A stretch of DNA of 64,000 bases from Streptomyces sp. NBC_00377 (lineage in GTDB: Bacteria; Actinomycetota; Actinomycetes; Streptomycetales; Streptomycetaceae). Below are positions 26,738-33,838 of this stretch, piece by piece (position 1 is the stretch's first letter; each line of letters starts with the position of its first letter). The translations under genes and the position numbers were made by a program. The stretch spans positions 6,882,001 to 6,946,000 of the forward strand of contig NZ_CP107958.1 in assembly GCF_036075115.1 (NCBI RefSeq), written 5' to 3'. The notes under the pieces were generated by a model. That model saw nothing but the letters and a program-made list of their open reading frames with translations. It was not told the DNA's origin and did no database searches.

Positions 26738-28216
26738 GTGTCCCTCGCCGACAGAGCCGAAGTCACCGGAGCACCCGCGTTCGTCCCCGATCCCCGGCTC
26801 ACCAACGAAGACCTCGCGCCCGCCGGGAAGCGGAACTGGAAGGTCTTCGACCTCTTCGCGATGTGGATGTCGGACGTCCACAACCTCGGCAACTACACCT
26901 TCGCCGCAGGGCTGCTGGTCCTCGGCATGAACGTGTGGCAGATCTTCACCTCCCTCCTCGTCGGCTTCGTGCTCATCTACATCGGCATGAACTGGATGGG
27001 CAGGATCGGCCAGCGGCACGGTGTGCCCTTCCCGGTCATCAGCCGCATCAGCTTCGGCGTCTGGGGCGCGAACATCCCGGCCCTGATCCGGGCCGTGATC
27101 GCCATCATGTGGTACGGCATCCAGACGTACCTCGCTTCCGTCGCCGTCAACGTGATGCTGCTGGCGGCGTGGCCGGGCCTGGAGTCCTGGACGCACAGTT
27201 CCTTCCTGGGCCTCGACGCGCTGGGCTGGCTCTCCTTCGTGTCCCTCTGGCTGATCCAGGCGATGATCATCAGCCAGGGCATGGAGTCCGTCCGCAAGTT
27301 CCAGGACTTCTGCGGCCCGGCGATCTGGCTGGTCATGATCGCGCTGGCGGTATGGGTGCTGTCCAAGGCCGGCTGGACCATCTCGCTGACGTCCACCCCG
27401 CACCCGGTCTCCGTGGGCGAGCAGTGGCGGCAGTGGTTCGGCGCGATCGGCCTGATCCTCGCCACGTACGGCACGCTGATGCTGAACTTCTGTGACTTCT
27501 CCCGCTTCGCGCCCGACTACAGGACGGTCCGCCGCGGCAACTTCTGGGGACTGCCCCTCAACTCGACGGCGTTCGTGGTGGTGTCCGTGATCGTGACCGC
27601 CGGCTCGCTCGAGGTGTTCGGCGAGGCCATCACCGACCCGGCGGAACTGGTCGCGAAGGTCGGCAACACCTGGGTGCTCGTCCTCGGCGCACTCACCTTC
27701 GCTATCGCCACCATGGGCGTCAACATCGTCGCCAACTTCGTGTCTCCGGCGTACGACCTGGCCAACGTCTGGCCGCAGAAGATCACCTTCAAGGTCGGCG
27801 GCATGATCAGCACGGTCGCGGCGCTGGTGGTCACCCCGTGGAACCTGTTCTCCAATCCCACGGTCGTCAACTACTTCCTGGGTGGTCTCGGCGCCTTCCT
27901 CGGGCCGCTGTTCGGCGTGATCATGGTGGACTACTACTGGGTCAAGCGTGGCCGCGTGGACGTCGACGAGCTGTTCGACGCCACCCCCGGCTCCCGCTAC
28001 TACTACCGCAAGGGCGTCAACCCGAAGGCGCTGTGGGCGTTCCTCCCCTCCGCGGCGGTCGCGGCGGTGCTCGCGCTGGTGAAGACCTTCAGCGATGTGG
28101 CTCCGTACTCCTGGTTCATCGGGACGGCGCTCGGCGCCGGCCTGTACGTGCTGCTGTGCCGCAGTGAGCGGACGGCCGGTTCCGTGGCCGCCGTCGGGAA
28201 GCCCGCGGAGGTCTGA
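26738..28216 (+). CDS. NCS1-family nucleobase/hydantoin cation symporter
   Basis: This 492-residue protein starts at GTG 26738, five bases after GGAGG. It has about twelve membrane segments. NCS1 hallmarks are visible: KVFDLFAMWMSDVHNLGNYTFAAG (helix 1), GVPFPVISRISFGVWGANIPALIRA (helix 3), ILATYGTLMLNFCDFSRFAPD (helix 6) and NPTVVNYFLGGLGAFLGPLFG. Family substrates include uracil, cytosine, allantoin and hydantoins. The co-transcribed racemase-like gene favours a ureide such as allantoin or a hydantoin. Regulation is probably through the palindrome at 26676. Confidence 0.92.
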   Translation: MSLADRAEVTGAPAFVPDPRLTNEDLAPAGKRNWKVFDLFAMWMSDVHNLGNYTFAAGLLVLGMNVWQIFTSLLVGFVLIYIGMNWMGRIGQRHGVPFPVISRISFGVWGANIPALIRAVIAIMWYGIQTYLASVAVNVMLLAAWPGLESWTHSSFLGLDALGWLSFVSLWLIQAMIISQGMESVRKFQDFCGPAIWLVMIALAVWVLSKAGWTISLTSTPHPVSVGEQWRQWFGAIGLILATYGTLMLNFCDFSRFAPDYRTVRRGNFWGLPLNSTAFVVVSVIVTAGSLEVFGEAITDPAELVAKVGNTWVLVLGALTFAIATMGVNIVANFVSPAYDLANVWPQKITFKVGGMISTVAALVVTPWNLFSNPTVVNYFLGGLGAFLGPLFGVIMVDYYWVKRGRVDVDELFDATPGSRYYYRKGVNPKALWAFLPSAAVAAVLALVKTFSDVAPYSWFIGTALGAGLYVLLCRSERTAGSVAAVGKPAEV

Positions 28217-28221
28217 GAAGC

Positions 28222-28947
28222 GTGCGGAACGTGCGGATCGTCGTCACCAACTGCAACACCACGCAGGAGATGACCGGGGAGATCGTGCGAGGTGCCCGGG
28301 CCGCGGCAGGCCGGGGCACCACCGTGACCGGACTGACCCCGGCGTGGGGGCCCGAGTCGGCGGAGGGCTGGCTCGACAGCTACCTCTCCGCCGCGGCGGT
28401 CATGGACGCGCTGCGGACCTACGACGGCGGGCCCTACGACGCCGTCGTCATGGCAGGTTTCGGTGAGCACGGACGTGAGGGCGTCAGGGAACTGGTGGAC
28501 GTACCCGTCGTCGACATCACCGAGGCCGCGGCGCATCTGGCGTGTCTGCTGGGGCGCCGGTACGGGGTCGTGACCACGCTGGAGCGGTCCTGCGGCCAGA
28601 TCGAGGACAGCCTGGAGCTGGCCGGGGTGGGCCGCAACTGCGCCGCCGTGGTCGGCACCGGGCTCGGCGTCCTCGATCTGGGCGACCGCGCCCGTACCGA
28701 GGCGGCCTTTCTGGCGGCCGCCGGACGGGCCCGGGCGGCGGGGGCCGAGGTGCTGGTCCTGGGCTGTGCCGGCATGACGGGACTGGAGCGGATGGTGGGG
28801 GACGAACTGGGCCTTCCGGTTGTCGACGGGGTGAGCGCGGCGGTGAAGCTGGCCGAGGGCCTGGTCGGACTCGGGCTGACCACCAGCCGGGCAGGGAGCT
28901 TCGCGAAGCCGGTGCCGAAGCGGAGGGCGTGGCGGGCCGAGCCGTAG
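28222..28947 (+). CDS. Asp/Glu/hydantoin racemase superfamily protein
   Basis: This 241-residue protein starts at GTG 28222, 5 bp after the permease stop; a second GTG at 28231 is possible. It has the two-domain racemase fold: VVTNCNTTQEMT (phosphate/carboxylate loop), DAVVMAGFGEHGREG, VVDITEAAAHLA and EVLVLGCAGMTGLERM. The second catalytic Cys (GCAGM) is present. The position of the first Cys in hydantoin and allantoin racemases (CFGDPG) is Gly here (GFGEHG). The enzyme may therefore use a one-base mechanism or not racemise. The neighbours indicate ureide or hydantoin metabolism. Confidence 0.85.
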   Translation: MRNVRIVVTNCNTTQEMTGEIVRGARAAAGRGTTVTGLTPAWGPESAEGWLDSYLSAAAVMDALRTYDGGPYDAVVMAGFGEHGREGVRELVDVPVVDITEAAAHLACLLGRRYGVVTTLERSCGQIEDSLELAGVGRNCAAVVGTGLGVLDLGDRARTEAAFLAAAGRARAAGAEVLVLGCAGMTGLERMVGDELGLPVVDGVSAAVKLAEGLVGLGLTTSRAGSFAKPVPKRRAWRAEP

Positions 28948-28981
28948 GAGACGCACCCGGGCGGCGGTGAGGCACACCGGG

Positions 28982-29287
28982 TCAAGGGGACCCCTCATCT
29001 CCGGGGGCCTGTGGAGCGGGGTTCTGCAAAGGCTCCTGGCGTCCGGCATGCGGTGGGGTCTGCTGGTGCGGGAACTCCTCGGTGCGCTCGGCCGCTTCGA
29101 CGCGCTCGCCGCGGTAGAGGCGCAACTGCGGGGCGGCCCGCGCGCGGGGGTCGATGCTGAGCCGGTCCGGCGGCCCCAGCAGCCGGTGGACCAGCGGGCC
29201 CGTCCATCCTCGCAGCCGCAGGCCCGCCAGTGACACGTACCGCCGTCCGTCCTCCGTGTACCTCACCGAGACCAGCCCCCGTCGCAC
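28982..29287 (-). CDS. Small conserved hypothetical protein
   Basis: The 101-residue product contains SVRYTEDGRRYVSLAGLRLRGW followed by TGPLVHRLLGPPDRL and a block ending RLYRGERVEAAE. This pattern recurs in small Streptomyces proteins that I recall only as hypothetical. The C-terminal 30 residues are polar and not conserved-looking. The GTG at 29287 lacks a good ribosome binding site; GTG 29266 is an alternative. Function unknown. Confidence 0.6.
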   Translation of the reverse strand: MRRGLVSVRYTEDGRRYVSLAGLRLRGWTGPLVHRLLGPPDRLSIDPRARAAPQLRLYRGERVEAAERTEEFPHQQTPPHAGRQEPLQNPAPQAPGDEGSP

Positions 29288-29496
29288 TCCCGATCGTCAC
29301 GCTCTGTGACTGCACCTCTCATTCAAGCGCGCACCACTGACAATCGCCTCCCGGCGGGCGACCGTCGGACCGTGCGGCGCCGCGCGGCACCACTGCCCGC
29401 GCGCGCGGAGCCGGCCCCGGGGAGAGGCCCGGTTCGGCGGCTGCTCGGTCAATAACCCGTTGGGGTCGCGCCGTTGATGCCGCTACCGTCTGCGTC

Positions 29497-30228
29497 GTGG
29501 CGAAACTCAATCAGATCATCGCAGTCGAGAAGGGCGTCAAGTCCAAGGCCCACCAGGACCTGACCGCGGCTCAGCACGGACTCCAGAAGCCCGCCCTGCT
29601 GGCCGGTATCTCGCGGACCTACCAGCCCAAGGACGAGGAGGGCGAGCAGCTGCCGCCCGAGTCGACCCGGGTGCAGGTGAAGGCCGAGGACGTGCTGCGG
29701 GAGACCGCGGCGACCCTGACCCGGCTGTTCGACGTGACCGCCACGAAGGACTGGGCCAACTGCGACGCCCGCGCCGACGTGAAGGTCGACGGCCGCGTCC
29801 TCGTCGCCGAAGTGCCGGTGTCCTACCTGCTGTTCCTGGAGAAGCAGCTCGTCGACCTCACCGCCCTCGTGCGCCGGCTGCCCGTGCTCGACGCCTCCGA
29901 GTCCTGGGCGCAGGACCCCTCCACCGACGCGTGGAAGACCGAGCCGGTACGGACGCTGCGCACCAAGAAGGTGCCGCGCAACCATGTGAAGGCGGAGGCG
30001 ACCGACAAGCACCCGGCTCAGGTCGAGGTGTACTACGAGGACGTGCCGGTCGGTTACTGGACGACCGTGAAGTTCTCGGGTGCCCTTCCCGCACGCCGGA
30101 TCAACGAGCTCCTGGGGCGGCTGGAGAAGGTGCAGCAGGCGGTGAAGTTCGCCCGGGAGGAGGCGAACGGCACCGAGGTCGTCGACCAGCGGGTCGGTGA
30201 CGCCGTGTTCGGCTATCTGTTCGGGTAG
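29497..30228 (+). CDS. Conserved actinobacterial protein of unknown function (DUF7873-like)
   Basis: This 243-residue protein starts at GTG 29497 (VAKLNQIIAVEKGVKSK). It has no signal peptide or membrane segment and is rich in charged residues. Strong blocks are GISRTYQPKDEEGEQLPPES, RLFDVTATKDWANCDARADV, YLLFLEKQLVDLTALVRRLPVLDASESW and YYEDVPVGYWTTVKFSGALPARR. I recognise it as a widespread actinobacterial family, but I know no activity for it. A Y-RNA-like transcript starts about 160 bp after its stop, so a link to RNA biology is worth testing; this is inference. Confidence 0.85.
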   Translation: MAKLNQIIAVEKGVKSKAHQDLTAAQHGLQKPALLAGISRTYQPKDEEGEQLPPESTRVQVKAEDVLRETAATLTRLFDVTATKDWANCDARADVKVDGRVLVAEVPVSYLLFLEKQLVDLTALVRRLPVLDASESWAQDPSTDAWKTEPVRTLRTKKVPRNHVKAEATDKHPAQVEVYYEDVPVGYWTTVKFSGALPARRINELLGRLEKVQQAVKFAREEANGTEVVDQRVGDAVFGYLFG

Positions 30229-30386
30229 CCTTCGAGACCCCCCGGTCCGTCGAGGCCGGGGTGCGCGAGGAGCGCAAGCTGAAGCTGAAGCTTGTCGTGA
30301 CGAGCGAACCGTACCCGCCGAGCACGTCAGGGACGGATCGCGATGAATCTCAGACTCTCGCTCCAGACTCAGCATTCGCCGCCGAT

Positions 30387-30522
30387 CGCCGGAGCGACCG
30401 GGCCCAGGCCCCCGGACGTCGAAGTGCCGGTTCAAGTCCGGCCCGCGCAGCTCGATGCGCGGTGGTCCAAAGGCAGGACGCGACGACATCACGACTGACC
30501 TGGGTCCTCAAGTGCGCCGGCG
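30387..30522 (+). ncRNA. Y-RNA-like (YrlA-type) non-coding RNA containing a circularly permuted tRNA
   Basis: Read 5' to 3' the RNA has: a T arm, GCCGG-TTCAAGT-CCGGC (30426-30442), with a fully canonical TTCRANY loop; CCGCGCA (30443-30449), a 6-base loop, and TGCGCGG (30456-30462), which form a perfect 7-bp acceptor-like stem; TG; and a D arm, GTCC-AAAGGCA-GGAC (30465-30479), with the conserved GG. This is tRNA order with the 3' half first. Where an anticodon arm should be, the flanks pair as a long interrupted stem: 30417-30421 with 30481-30485, 30401-30408 with 30499-30506, 30387-30392 with 30517-30522. GTCGAAG (30418-30424) fits the GNCGAAN(0-1)G Ro60-binding motif of bacterial Y RNAs. The likely role is to scaffold a Ro60 (TROVE) protein. 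Confidence 0.78.
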
Positions 30523-30543
30523 TGCGACATGGGTGGCTCTACA

Positions 30544-30574
30544 GGGGCCGGGGGCAGGCTACGCCCCCGGTCCC
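30544..30574 (+). terminator. Terminator of the Y-RNA-like transcript
   Basis: GGGGCCGGGGGC (30544-30555) pairs with 30563-30574 (one G-T wobble) around a 7-base loop. It lies 22 bases after the last paired base of the RNA and well before the FUSC gene. Confidence 0.75.
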
Positions 30575-30757
30575 GCTCCCGTTCCCGGCCTTGCGTTCAT
30601 AAAGAACGCGGGATCCGGGCCGGCCGTCACCTCGTTGAAACGTAATCGTCCCAGCCTCTCCAGGACCGCCCCGTACCGTGGACACCACAGCTCACAGCTG
30701 ACCGCCCCGGCCACCGTCGCCCGAAGGCAGACCCCGCCCTCGCCCGACAGGAGCTCC

Positions 30758-32794
30758 GTGTCACCGCGCCCGCACGTTCCCGCCCGCGCATTCACCTACC
30801 CCGGCGCACTTCCGCCCTGGCTCGCCCACGCCCTGCGCGCCCAGCGCGGGCCCGTGCCCTGGAGCGCGGTCACGCGGGGGGCGCTGGCCGCCGGGCCGTT
30901 GCTCCTCGCGGCCGTTCTCGCCGGCCGGGCCTCCCTCGGCGTGGTCGCCGCCATCGCCGCGATGCTCGCCGGGATCAACGACCGGCCCGGCAGCAGGCGG
31001 ACCGCCGTGAAGCGGCTCGGGGCGCCCGCGCTGGCGGGCGCCGGGGGACTGCTCGTCGGGACGTACGCCGGGGACCATGTCGGGGCACTCGCGCTGACAG
31101 CCTTCCTCACCGGACTCGGGTTGCTCGCCGGCGGGACGAGCGCCGTCGGGCCGGTCGCCTCCGCGGCCGGGACACAGCTGCTCGTCGCCTCGGCGATCGG
31201 GGCCGGCATGCCCGTCCCGGAGGCCGGGTGGGCGCGCGCCCTCGCCTTCCTCGCCGGAGCCGGATGGCTGACAGCGCTGCGTCTCGTCCTGCCCACGCCC
31301 GGCGCGATGACCGGCGACTTCCGCTTCGACGGCGAACGGGACGCGGTGGCCCGCGTGTACGACGCCGTCGCGGAGCTGCTCGACGCCACGGGGGCCGAGC
31401 ACGCCACCGCCCGCCGCGCCGCGCTCACCGCGGCCCTCGACCACGCCCAGGACGCTCTGGCCGGCCCCCGGCTGCGGCGCTGTGCCGGCTCCGCGGCCGA
31501 ACGGCGGCTGCACGCCCAGTACGCCGCCGCGCTGCCCCTGGCCGAGGCGGCGACCGCACTCGCCTGGGCCGCGGAGCCCCTCTGCGACCGGGCTTCGGCG
31601 GGACCCCGGCGGCTGGCCGCCGCCGTACGCGAGAACACCCACACCGGGCCGCTGCCCGCGCCCTCCCGTTCGGCCCCCGCGCTGCGCGCGCTGGACGACG
31701 CGCTGCTGCACGCCGCCGACGCCTTCGACCAGGGCGGCGGCGAGCTGCACACCCGTCGCAGTGCCGCGCGCGACCTGCTGCGCGCCGGGTTCGGGGCGGG
31801 CGGCCGCGAGTACGGGCTGCGGGTCGGCCTCTCCTTCGGGGCCGCCGTCGCCGTCGCCCAGGTGCTCCACCACTCCCGGTGGTACGGCTCGCACACGCAC
31901 TGGTACTGGCTGCCCGCCACCGCCGTCTTCCTGGTCAAGCCCGACCTCGGGCCCCTGCTGTCCCGGGTGCTGTGCCGGGCCGCGGGAACCGTGCTGGGGG
32001 CGCTGGTCTTCGCCGGTCTCGCCGCTGTGCTGCCCCGGCCGGAGGGCCTCGTCGCTATGGTCGCGCTGTGCGGGGCGCTGATCCCCGTGTCCACCCGGCA
32101 CTTCGCCGCCCAGACCGCCGTCGTCACCGTGCTGGTGCTGTCCCTGGTGATGGTCGGCGGGGAACCCCAGGCCTCCGTCAGCCGGATCGGGGAGACCTTG
32201 TTGGCCTGCGCGATCGTGCTGATCGTCGGACATCTGCCGGTCCCGGGGAAGGGCGGCGGCCAGGTGCACGCGCGGCTCGCCGCCGCCGCGAGCGCCGCGC
32301 ACGCCTACCTCACCCATGTCCTCGACGCCTCCGACGACCGGGCCGCGCGCTGGGCCCTGCGCCGCGAGGCCTACCGTGCCCTCGCCGAGGCCCGCACCGC
32401 CATCGCCCTGGCCGCCCACGAACTGCCCGCGCTGGCCCGGCACTCGGAGGGCACCGACGAGGTCGCCGCCGTCCTCGAACGGCTCGTCGACACGACCACG
32501 GCCTGCGCCGTCCACCTCGACGACACGGGAGGGCTCGGTGCCCGGCACCGGGAGCGGCTCGCCGCACTCCTCGGCGAACTCGCCGCGGGGCGGGAACGGG
32601 TGGGGCTGCGGGTGTCCGTGCCGGACCTGCCGGTCGCCGGACGGTTCCGCCCGTCGGACTCGGGACGGGACGCGCGCCACGGCTCTCACGAGGACACGGG
32701 CCGTCGTACGTCGACGCGATCGCGCTTCCTCCGACGCCCTCCTCTGCGGCGCCCTCCGCCGAGCCCGGCGCAGTACGTTCCGCGAGGGCGATGA
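30758..32794 (+). CDS. FUSC-family membrane protein
   Basis: This 678-residue protein starts at GTG 30758, five bases after GGAG. It has two clusters of membrane segments (about residues 35-195 and 345-500) separated by a roughly 150-residue helical cytoplasmic domain rich in Ala/Arg, the FUSC/aromatic-acid exporter arrangement. The second cluster begins GLRVGLSFGAAVAVAQVLHHSRWYGSHTHWYWLPATAVFLVKPD and continues RVLCRAAGTVLGALVFAGL, the conserved FUSC block. The C-terminal 175 residues are cytoplasmic and helical. It probably exports an aromatic or amphipathic compound. Confidence 0.85.
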   Translation: MSPRPHVPARAFTYPGALPPWLAHALRAQRGPVPWSAVTRGALAAGPLLLAAVLAGRASLGVVAAIAAMLAGINDRPGSRRTAVKRLGAPALAGAGGLLVGTYAGDHVGALALTAFLTGLGLLAGGTSAVGPVASAAGTQLLVASAIGAGMPVPEAGWARALAFLAGAGWLTALRLVLPTPGAMTGDFRFDGERDAVARVYDAVAELLDATGAEHATARRAALTAALDHAQDALAGPRLRRCAGSAAERRLHAQYAAALPLAEAATALAWAAEPLCDRASAGPRRLAAAVRENTHTGPLPAPSRSAPALRALDDALLHAADAFDQGGGELHTRRSAARDLLRAGFGAGGREYGLRVGLSFGAAVAVAQVLHHSRWYGSHTHWYWLPATAVFLVKPDLGPLLSRVLCRAAGTVLGALVFAGLAAVLPRPEGLVAMVALCGALIPVSTRHFAAQTAVVTVLVLSLVMVGGEPQASVSRIGETLLACAIVLIVGHLPVPGKGGGQVHARLAAAASAAHAYLTHVLDASDDRAARWALRREAYRALAEARTAIALAAHELPALARHSEGTDEVAAVLERLVDTTTACAVHLDDTGGLGARHRERLAALLGELAAGRERVGLRVSVPDLPVAGRFRPSDSGRDARHGSHEDTGRRTSTRSRFLRRPPLRRPPPSPAQYVPRGR

Positions 32795-32851
32795 GTTCCG
32801 CTCGTCCGTGAGTCATCCTCCGCGACGGACCGTTGCACAGGAGGGGCAGCC

Positions 32852-33498
32852 ATGGCGCAGCCGGAGCTTCCGGAGATCGTCTCGCGCGAGGAGTGGCGCA
32901 CCGCGCGCGAGGACTGCTGGAGAAGGAAGAGGCGATGACACGCGCGCGTGAGGCGCTCACCGCCGACCGGCGCGCCCTGCCCATGGTCGAGGTCGGCAAG
33001 GAGTACGTCTTCGAGGGCGGCAGCGGCAGGGCCGGACTCCTCGACCTCTTCGACGGCCGTCAGCAGCTCGTCGTCCACCACTTCATGTTCGCCCCCGAAC
33101 GGCAGGCCGGGTGTCGCTGCTGCGCGGCCTTCCTCGACCAGGTCGGCCACCTCGCGCACCTGCACGCGCGCGGTACCTCGTTCGCCGCCGTGTCCCGGGC
33201 GCCGTTCACGAGGATCCTGCCGTTCAAGGCACGCATGGGCTGGACGGTGCCCTGGTACTCCTCCTACGAGGACGACTTCAACGCCGACTTCGAGGCGACG
33301 GTGCTCCGGGACGGGGGCTTCGCCGAGCGGCCGGGGGTCAGCTGCTTCCTCCGCGAGGCCGACCGCGTCTTCCCCACCTACTCGCTGTTCGGGCGGGAGC
33401 TGGACCGGCTCGGCCCGGCGGCCGGCTTCCTGGATCTGACGGCGATTGCGCCACCGGGCGGCGTCCGCGTCCTCTACCACGACGAGTACGACTTCTGA
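32852..33498 (+). pseudogene. DUF899 thioredoxin-like protein gene with a single-base frameshift
   Basis: A strong ribosome binding site (AGGAGGGG) and ATG 32852 open MAQPELPEIVSREEWRTARED, the usual start of DUF899 proteins. From about 32912 the family continues one frame earlier (LLEKEEAMTRAREALTADRR, then VEVGKEYVFEGGSGR) to the stop at 33498. A missing G in GAGGA(G)CTGCTGGAG explains the shift exactly. Downstream, AGCRCCAAFLDQVGHL and the conserved MGWTVPWYSSYEDDFNADFE are intact. An ATG at 32935 behind AAGGAAGAGG could restart translation and yield a protein lacking about 28 residues. Confidence 0.82.
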
Positions 33499-33654
33499 CA
33501 CGGAGAGTGCCCGAGATGTTCGTAAGGTGACCGGACTCTCACACTCCGCGTTGAACCCGTGTCAACTACGTCTCAGTCCCGCAACTGCCCGAGCCGTTCG
33601 ACCTCCCAAGAGCGTTAACTCCTACAAGCGTGATGTTCAACGGAGGTAGGTGGC

Positions 33655-33834
33655 GTGATGGTGAACGGGCGAACAGTGCTCGAACGCTTTCCCGCGGGCG
33701 GGCCGCGCGGCTCCTGGCCGGCGGAGGAGTTCGCGCATGCCCGGCGCATGGAGGGGCTGGCCGCCGAGGTCGTCATGGACCTCGCCTCGGACACCTTCCT
33801 CGTGGTCGTCCGCGGCGGCGACAGCCCTCGGTGA
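33655..33834 (+). CDS. 59-residue hypothetical protein
   Basis: GTG 33655 (or ATG 33658) lies eight bases after GGAGG and opens a 59-codon ORF to TGA 33834: VMVNGRTVLERFPAGGPRGS, then WPAEEFAHARRMEGLAAEVV, then MDLASDTFLVVVRGGDSPR. It has an amphipathic middle and a hydrophobic C-terminal strand, with no membrane segment. The clear ribosome binding site and codon bias support a real gene; it ends 4 bp before the convergent ABC gene. I recall similar short Streptomyces proteins without assigned function. Confidence 0.62.
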   Translation: MMVNGRTVLERFPAGGPRGSWPAEEFAHARRMEGLAAEVVMDLASDTFLVVVRGGDSPR

Positions 33835-33838
33835 GCCG

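Larger units (their letters stand above)
30229..30757. other. Long spacer holding a non-coding RNA
   Basis: This 529-bp stretch between two genes on the same strand has no credible protein gene; an ORF at 30261-30602 runs through RNA structure and lacks family character. The non-coding RNA and its terminator (separate entries) account for 30387-30574. The last 180 bp carry the promoter and ribosome binding site of the FUSC gene. Confidence 0.7.

Noticed and set aside
26738..28216. Permease start at 26678
   Set aside because: That start lies inside the operator palindrome; GTG 26738 has GGAGG at ideal spacing and matches family length.
30426..30480. An ordinary tRNA gene
   Set aside because: T and D arms are canonical but in reversed order, the acceptor strands are joined by a loop and no anticodon loop exists.
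30261..30602. A 113-codon ORF in the spacer after the unknown conserved gene
   Set aside because: It runs across the T arm, acceptor-like stem and D arm of the RNA, and its peptide has no conserved character.
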